DNA from: an uncultured Eubacterium sp.
Lineage (GTDB): Bacteria; Bacillota; Clostridia; Lachnospirales; Lachnospiraceae
DNA: 64,000 bases
Assembly (NCBI GenBank): GCA_910584065.1
Contig: CAJTZN010000016.1
Coordinates: 1 to 64,000, forward strand
Direction of reading: 5' to 3'
Shown here in pieces: positions 59,346 to 64,000 of the stretch. The translations under genes and the position numbers were made by a program. The notes under the pieces are model-generated. The model made no database searches. It saw nothing but the letters and a program-made list of their open reading frames with translations, and had not been told where the DNA came from. The number at the start of each line of letters is the position of its first letter. Within the stretch, counting starts at the first letter, position 1.

Positions 59346-60275
59346 ATGGAACGGGGAATGAATAAGATCGTCATAGTTACCAGAAAAACGAGGCTCGATG
59401 AACTGGTAATGAAATATAACACAGTAGAGCAGGCGAAATTTTACATCGAGCACATGGGAGCCGATTTTGCGGATTATCTCGCGGAAGACCGGCAGTATCA
59501 GGCGGTGCTGCGCCAGGTGGGCGATGTGGCGGAGCGGTTTGCCAGGGTGCAGCGGATCGAGCGCGGTTTTTTGCCGAATATGATGTTTGGGGAGCGGGAT
59601 ATTGTGATCGCGGTGGGGCAGGACGGACTGGTCGCCAATGTGATGAAATATCTGCACGGCCAGCCGCTGATCGGCGTGAATCCGGACGCCGCCAGATGGG
59701 ACGGTGTACTGCTGGCGTTTGAGGCGGGGCAGCTGGCGGAAATCCTGCCGGAGGTCATCGCGGGGCGCCACCGCGTGCGCGAGGTTACGATGGCGGAGGC
59801 CGTTATGAAGGACGGACAGAAGATGCTGGCGGTCAACGACCTGTTCATCGGCTGCCGGACGCACGCGTCCGCGCGCTATGATCTCATGTGGAACGGGCAG
59901 CGGGAGAACCAGTCTTCGAGCGGGATCATTGTATCCACCGGACTTGGCGCTACGGGATGGTTCAGATCCGTGATGGCGCAGGCAAGGCGGATGGCGGAGA
60001 TATTTTCCTGCGGTACAATCGAGGAGGCGCCGTTGGCCTGGGACGATAACAGGCTGACATTTGTTGTGAGGGAACCGTATCCGAGTCGCGCGACGCAGGC
60101 GGGCATCGTTTTCGGCAAAATAGAAGAAGGGGATGATTTCCGTATTGTTTCCAAAATGCCGGCGGATGGCGTGCTGTTTTCAGACGGAATTGAGGACGAT
60201 CTGATCGCGTTTCACGCCGGGAGCGAGATCTCGGTGCGGGTGGCCGGAAGGAAGGGGCAGCTTGTGGCGTCCTGA
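59346..60275 (+). CDS. NAD-kinase-like protein
   Basis: I place the start at ATG 59346, eight bases after AAGGAG, giving 309 residues. The diacylglycerol/NAD-kinase fold is indicated by D-I-V-I-A-V-G-Q-D-G-L-V-A-N, where the usual GGDGT loop reads GQDGL, followed by P-L-I-G-V-N-P-D and the later S-T-G-L-G-A-T-G-W. The substitution of the Gly and Thr in the phosphate loop means substrate or activity may differ from true NAD kinase; similar proteins are often labelled 'sugar kinase'. It sits between SPFH and Nudix genes, which supports a nucleotide-cofactor role. Confidence 0.8.
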   Translation: MERGMNKIVIVTRKTRLDELVMKYNTVEQAKFYIEHMGADFADYLAEDRQYQAVLRQVGDVAERFARVQRIERGFLPNMMFGERDIVIAVGQDGLVANVMKYLHGQPLIGVNPDAARWDGVLLAFEAGQLAEILPEVIAGRHRVREVTMAEAVMKDGQKMLAVNDLFIGCRTHASARYDLMWNGQRENQSSSGIIVSTGLGATGWFRSVMAQARRMAEIFSCGTIEEAPLAWDDNRLTFVVREPYPSRATQAGIVFGKIEEGDDFRIVSKMPADGVLFSDGIEDDLIAFHAGSEISVRVAGRKGQLVAS

Positions 60276-60366
60276 ATATGTGCTGGCGCGCTTCTGGCGG
60301 TTATGGTATATTGGAGATGGGTACAAAACGCAGGATATAGTAATGCAGAAAAAGGAGGCAGACGGT

Positions 60367-61398
60367 GTGAGTGGGCAAAAAAAGGCGTACCGCATGAGCA
60401 AAGAGGAAAAAAAGTATTTGGAACAATATGACATAACACGGTTTGATCGTCCGTCGATCGCTGCGGATGTGGCGGTGTTTTCCATCATGGGAAAACAGTG
60501 TGTGTCAAATCCGGTTCGGGATGCGGAGAATTTCCGTAAATTGCCAGAGAGGAAGCTGAAGATCCTGCTGGTGAAGCGGGCGGGGTATCCGTACCGGGAT
60601 CAATGGGCGCTGCCAGGGGGATTCTGCCGGAGCAATGAAGATGTGCACGAGACGGCGCGGCGGGAATTGTATGAGGAGACGCATGTGAAGGATGCCTATA
60701 TAAATTTGTGCGGCATTTATGGGGATGTCGGCAGGGATCCGAGGGGGTGGATCATCTCGCATACGTTCCTCGCCCTGCTCGACGGGGAAAAGTGCGATCT
60801 GCGGGCGGGGAGCGACGCATGGGAAGCGCGGTGGTTTGATGTGGAACTGGAGAAAAAGGAGATTGCCAGAAGCGTGAAAGAGTCGTATGCGCTCGTTGAA
60901 AATGAGTACGTCCTCCGGCTCGTGAATACGGATGAGGGGGCGACGAATCTGGGAAGTTCTGGTTTGGGCAGGGGAGGTCTGGATAGAGCCGCTTTAGCCG
61001 GGGACGGATCAGGCTGGGAGGCGGTCAGCTTGTCGGCTGTCATTCGTGAAAGAAGAGAATGCGTGGATTATCATGAGACGATGCAGTATGAGATTGTGGA
61101 ACATCAGGGCTTTGCCTTTGACCACGCAAAAATCATGACCTGTGCGCTGTTATCGCTGCGCCGTCTGGCGGAAACGGATGGGGCGGTAGTTTTTGATCTG
61201 ATGCCGGAGGCATTTACGCTGACACAGCTTCAGAAGGCGTTTGAAACCATTTTGGATCAGAAATTGACAGCGGCGAATTTCAGGAGGAAGATCGCGCCTT
61301 ATGTGATCGAGACGGAGCAGATGATCGAGGGGGCGGGGCATCGGCCGGCCAAATTGTTCAGGAGGAATTTGGAGGCGTTTTTCAGGTGCGGGATTTAA
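60367..61398 (+). CDS. Nudix hydrolase with C-terminal NrtR-like winged helix
   Basis: I place the start at GTG 60367, eight bases after GGAGG, giving 343 residues. The Nudix box is complete: G-x5-E-x7-R-E-L-x-E-E-x-x-V, reading G-F-C-R-S-N-E-D-V-H-E-T-A-R-R-E-L-Y-E-E-T-H-V. After a variable linker, the C-terminal 130 residues (A-L-x-x-L-R-R-L-A-E-T...FRRKIAPYVIETEQ) match the winged helix of NrtR-type regulators of NAD metabolism. It could hydrolyse ADP-ribose or a related compound, or sense it and repress the operon through the palindromes at 58213-58268. It follows the NAD-kinase-like gene by 91 bases. Confidence 0.85.
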   Translation: MSGQKKAYRMSKEEKKYLEQYDITRFDRPSIAADVAVFSIMGKQCVSNPVRDAENFRKLPERKLKILLVKRAGYPYRDQWALPGGFCRSNEDVHETARRELYEETHVKDAYINLCGIYGDVGRDPRGWIISHTFLALLDGEKCDLRAGSDAWEARWFDVELEKKEIARSVKESYALVENEYVLRLVNTDEGATNLGSSGLGRGGLDRAALAGDGSGWEAVSLSAVIRERRECVDYHETMQYEIVEHQGFAFDHAKIMTCALLSLRRLAETDGAVVFDLMPEAFTLTQLQKAFETILDQKLTAANFRRKIAPYVIETEQMIEGAGHRPAKLFRRNLEAFFRCGI

Positions 61399-61418
61399 AA
61401 GCGAGAAGGAGGTAAATA

Positions 61419-61638
61419 TGGACATTAGCGATCTGACCTGAGATTTGAAAAGGGGTAGTTTGACGCTTTGTTCAGTATCAAAAATAAATATGGCGACCGC
61501 TCCGAGGAATTTCTTTCTGCCTGGATGTGGGGGGATAAAGCGTATCTCAAAGGTAAATTTGGAAAAAAGAGTGATGGTTTGAACATCACGTATAAAAATC
61601 AAGAAAATCGAAAAGGAATGGTGAACAAATACAAATAG
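61419..61638 (+). pseudogene. Gene remnant between Nudix and Agr loci
   Basis: A strong ribosome site (AAGGAGG) precedes ATG 61419, but the frame ends after seven codons (M-D-I-S-D-L-T). In another frame, 61459-61635 is open for 59 codons and reads like protein: F-D-A-L-F-S-I-K-N-K-Y-G-D-R-S-E-E-F-L, then W-M-W-G-D-K-A-Y-L. Together they look like one small gene broken by deletion or frameshift. I do not recognise it. 61639-61731 shows no further gene. Confidence 0.45.
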
Positions 61639-61731
61639 CTTTAATTTTGGAACTTTTGCGGTATTGAATAAAAAAACTGGATATGATACCATTTGGAAAA
61701 CAGATTATTATCATCCTTGCAATGGCAATGA

Positions 61732-62202
61732 TTGCTTTCTTCCACTGTCAATCTGATAATAGTATTAACGATAGGAAGTTTTCTGTTCGGAGTCAGAGAA
61801 ACAGTTGCTTTTACGTTACTATTTTGTCCTATAAGGCAATACTCAGGAGGGTTTCATGCAAGGTCGTATTTGGAATGTACAATGGGTTTTTTAGTATTGT
61901 TTGTGGTAATAGGAGATCTGATTTGTTTTGTCGATAATAATTGGTGTTATCTTGTTGGCTGTATTGTGTGTATTGTACTTATTTGGATAATATCGCCTGT
62001 TGATACTAAAAATAAGAGACTAGGAGAGCAACTCAGGGATAAGTGTAGAAGAAAGATAAAGATTATATTGGGAGTTGAATTTGTGTGTATAGTTGTATTA
62101 TTTATTTTAACACACAACGAATATTTGCGGGCTGCCACTATGGCTTTAGCTATGAATAGTGTGTTGTTAGGATGGGGAAATTATAAGTGTTACGGAAGGT
62201 GA
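61732..62202 (+). CDS. AgrB-like peptide-processing membrane protease, shortened
   Basis: This 156-residue membrane protein carries R-Q-Y-S-G-G-F-H-A-R-S-Y-L-E-C, the AgrB active site with His and Cys seven residues apart, as in S. aureus AgrB (His77/Cys84). It would cleave an AgrD precursor and help form a cyclic signal peptide. Full-length AgrB proteins have about 40 more residues at the N-terminus; here a TGA lies just upstream and the only start is TTG 61732 without a clear ribosome site. It is therefore N-terminally truncated or frameshifted. No agrD is seen before or after it. Confidence 0.75.
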   Translation: MLSSTVNLIIVLTIGSFLFGVRETVAFTLLFCPIRQYSGGFHARSYLECTMGFLVLFVVIGDLICFVDNNWCYLVGCIVCIVLIWIISPVDTKNKRLGEQLRDKCRRKIKIILGVEFVCIVVLFILTHNEYLRAATMALAMNSVLLGWGNYKCYGR

Positions 62203-62251
62203 TGCATGGAATGCTGGTCATCAAAGTATTAAATAAAGGGAGGAAGAGCAA

Positions 62252-62962
62252 ATGTTAATTGCGACTTGTGATGATGAAGTTCAATTTTGCAAGCAAGTAG
62301 AGTTATATATAAAGGGATTGGGAAAAGAGTTGGGAATAGAAACTAAATGTGATAAATATATCAGTGGTGAAGACTTATTAGCAAGTGACTACAATAAATA
62401 TCAAATAATTTTTTTGGATATTGAACTGAAAAATGAAAATGGAATAGACATTGCGGAAAAGATAAGAAAAACTAATGAAAATGTAGAGATTATTTTTTTG
62501 ACGGCTTTTATACAATATGCGGTGGATGGTTATAAGGTGAAAGCATATCGTTTTTTAGTGAAACCAGTAAATTATGATGATTTTGTTTTTCAGTTAAACG
62601 AATTATTCATTCGGATTAATAATTATGAAAAAAGTAATTTACTATTAACTAAAGAAGGACAAAAGTATAATATAAAAATACAAGATATTATTTATATTGA
62701 AGTAATGGATCATAATTTGACGTATCATTGTGCTAATTGTGAAATTACGGTAGTTGGAACAATGAAAAAAATGGAGAAAAGTTTGAATGAACATTACTTT
62801 GTTAGAATACATAATTCTTTTATGATTAATATGAAGTATATTGCAGAAGTAAGAAGCCATACGATTTTGCTAAAAAACATGGTAGAACTTCCAGTAACAA
62901 GAAGTAAAAAAGAAATGTTTAGACGCGCTTATTTAGAATTTTGGGGGGATGAGTTAGGCTAA
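62252..62962 (+). CDS. LytTR-family response regulator (AgrA/ComE-like)
   Basis: This 236-residue protein starts at ATG 62252 after GGGAGGAAGAG. The receiver domain has acidic residues Asp7/Asp8, phosphoacceptor Asp56 (I-I-F-L-D-I-E-L) and F-L-V-K-P-V. The LytTR DNA-binding domain (about 130-236) has Y-I-E-V-M-D-H-N-L-T-Y-H and F-V-R-I-H-N-S-F-M-I-N. It would bind direct repeats upstream of agr-type promoters when phosphorylated by the kinase encoded next (TAATG overlap). G+C is low compared with the SPFH operon. Confidence 0.92.
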   Translation: MLIATCDDEVQFCKQVELYIKGLGKELGIETKCDKYISGEDLLASDYNKYQIIFLDIELKNENGIDIAEKIRKTNENVEIIFLTAFIQYAVDGYKVKAYRFLVKPVNYDDFVFQLNELFIRINNYEKSNLLLTKEGQKYNIKIQDIIYIEVMDHNLTYHCANCEITVVGTMKKMEKSLNEHYFVRIHNSFMINMKYIAEVRSHTILLKNMVELPVTRSKKEMFRRAYLEFWGDELG

Positions 62963-64000
62963 TGGAAATGAAATGGGGAATTATAGATGTTGCAATAATT
63001 ATCTTTGAAACGTTTTTGTATTATTGGTTTTTCTCTGAAAAATTTGAATTTAAGTATCGAGGTATAGGTCGAATAGTACTTATGCTAATCTTTCCTGTTG
63101 CTACATACGTAATGGATCATATAATTGAGTTTAATTCTGCAAAAACATTCATTTTGTTTGTGATTGGAGTTATACTTGTATATTTCATATATGAGTGTAC
63201 AGTTATTCGTTCTGTATTATGGAATACTTTATTTATCTTCTTGTTAATTGTTAGTGAAAGCATATCAATGGGGCTTTTGCTTTTTATTCATGGTAGAGAA
63301 GATTTTGCCGTTTTTTTAGAACATTCATTTTTTCGATTACAATGTGTAGTTTTGTCTAAATTGATTAATGTGATTCTGGTTATTGTATGTTTGAAATTAG
63401 TGAAAGTGGAAAGAAAGAAATATACATTAAAAGAAATAGCAGTTTTACTATTACAGGCGTTTTCAAGTGTTTTTTGTTTGATTATGATTGTAGAGTTAAG
63501 TTATTATCAACAGTATAATTATTCATGGAGTATGATTTTGTTGTTTATTCTAGGCCTTGTGGTATTGTTTTCCTACATGTTATCCTATTATTATATTAAT
63601 CTCTATTTTGACTATAGGGATAGAGAAGAAGAAATATTGTTGATCAAGATGCGGAATGAAAAAATAATAAATGATTTTCAGTGTTTGGAAAATAGCCAAC
63701 AGAAAGTATATCAATTGTATCATGATATAAAAAAGCATTTAAATATTATTAGCATGATCAAAGAAAAAGAGGAAGCACAGGCCTATTTGGATATGTGTTT
63801 TGAAGGTATACAGAATATAGAGGGTATGTTTCGAACAGGAAATCGTTATATAGATATGATATTGTATGAGGAATGGAAGAAGTCATATAAGTTGGGGATA
63901 AAAGTACAATTTGCCGTAGAAAAAGATAGTTTGGCGAATGTTGAACTACATGATGTTGTTATTATTTTAGGTAATGCTTTGGAAAATGCCCGAGAAGCAT
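62962..64000 (+). CDS. AgrC-like GHKL sensor histidine kinase (partial)
   Basis: The frame starts at ATG 62962, overlapping the regulator stop by one base (ATG 62968 is an alternative), and is open to the window end. The N-terminal 200 or so residues are hydrophobic with about six transmembrane helices. A cytoplasmic part follows with the phospho-acceptor region Q-L-Y-H-D-I-K-K-H-L-N-I-I and the ATP N-box L-G-N-A-L-E-N-A-R-E-A just before 64000. This is the AgrC/ComD layout. It would sense a peptide made by AgrB and phosphorylate the LytTR regulator. The C-terminal ATPase part lies outside the window. Confidence 0.9.
   Translation, partial: MEMKWGIIDVAIIIFETFLYYWFFSEKFEFKYRGIGRIVLMLIFPVATYVMDHIIEFNSAKTFILFVIGVILVYFIYECTVIRSVLWNTLFIFLLIVSESISMGLLLFIHGREDFAVFLEHSFFRLQCVVLSKLINVILVIVCLKLVKVERKKYTLKEIAVLLLQAFSSVFCLIMIVELSYYQQYNYSWSMILLFILGLVVLFSYMLSYYYINLYFDYRDREEEILLIKMRNEKIINDFQCLENSQQKVYQLYHDIKKHLNIISMIKEKEEAQAYLDMCFEGIQNIEGMFRTGNRYIDMILYEEWKKSYKLGIKVQFAVEKDSLANVELHDVVIILGNALENAREA

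Overview
The window looks like part of a chromosome from an anaerobic, gut- or rumen-type Lachnospiraceae (Clostridia, Firmicutes). The evidence is TTGACA/TATAAT-type promoters with GGAGG ribosome sites, secreted proteins with BIG2 domains and Pro/Thr linkers, a GH10 xylanase, a DUF6128 protein, a 'high-cysteine HCB13' small protein, and a B. subtilis-type purF. Housekeeping stretches are moderately GC-rich. The interspersed accessory stretches are clearly AT-richer.

Layout. 1-3.5 kb: accessory island with a VbhA/Fic toxin-antitoxin pair, a nine-repeat CRISPR array without cas genes in view, and small orphan proteins. 3.6-9.2 kb: an orphan PotD lipoprotein, a candidate small RNA, a secreted xylanase, a CheY/CheX pair and aroC. 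9.2-25 kb: a PASTA-type Ser/Thr kinase, a helix-turn-helix-like protein and four very large secreted leucine-rich-repeat proteins, one interrupted by an in-frame amber codon. 25-29 kb: an AAA/PD-(D/E)XK protein, small cysteine-rich proteins and a GH3-like lipoprotein that has lost catalytic residues. 29-36 kb: purC-purF-purB-deaminase, a ZIP transporter, a DUF6128 protein and a lipoprotein.

36.4-57.4 kb is the most unusual part. Three large secreted proteins carry DUF6273 (WWLRSPG) domains. Their four variable segments differ almost only at the first two bases of codons ending in C or T, which is the signature left by adenine-directed mutagenesis of a diversity-generating retroelement (DGR). 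A reverse transcriptase with the DGR-type GNQTSQ motif lies directly upstream of one of them, but it lacks its N-terminus and I found no template repeat. A perfect 17-bp inverted repeat spans the promoter of the first target gene, divergent from an XRE regulator. Between the targets lie toxin-antitoxin and abortive-infection genes plus many broken copies of them (RelE/RelB, MntA/HEPN, AAA ATPase/RloB, XRE, HicB, Rpn-type nuclease). Several were made by deletion at short direct repeats. This looks like a recombination graveyard built around a DGR target family.

57.6-64 kb: a small membrane protein, an SPFH - NAD-kinase-like - Nudix operon behind two palindromic operators, and an Agr-type quorum-sensing locus (AgrB, LytTR regulator, GHKL kinase cut by the window end) without a visible AgrD.

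All functional calls come from reading motifs by eye; no database search was run. Start codons were chosen mainly by ribosome-site spacing.
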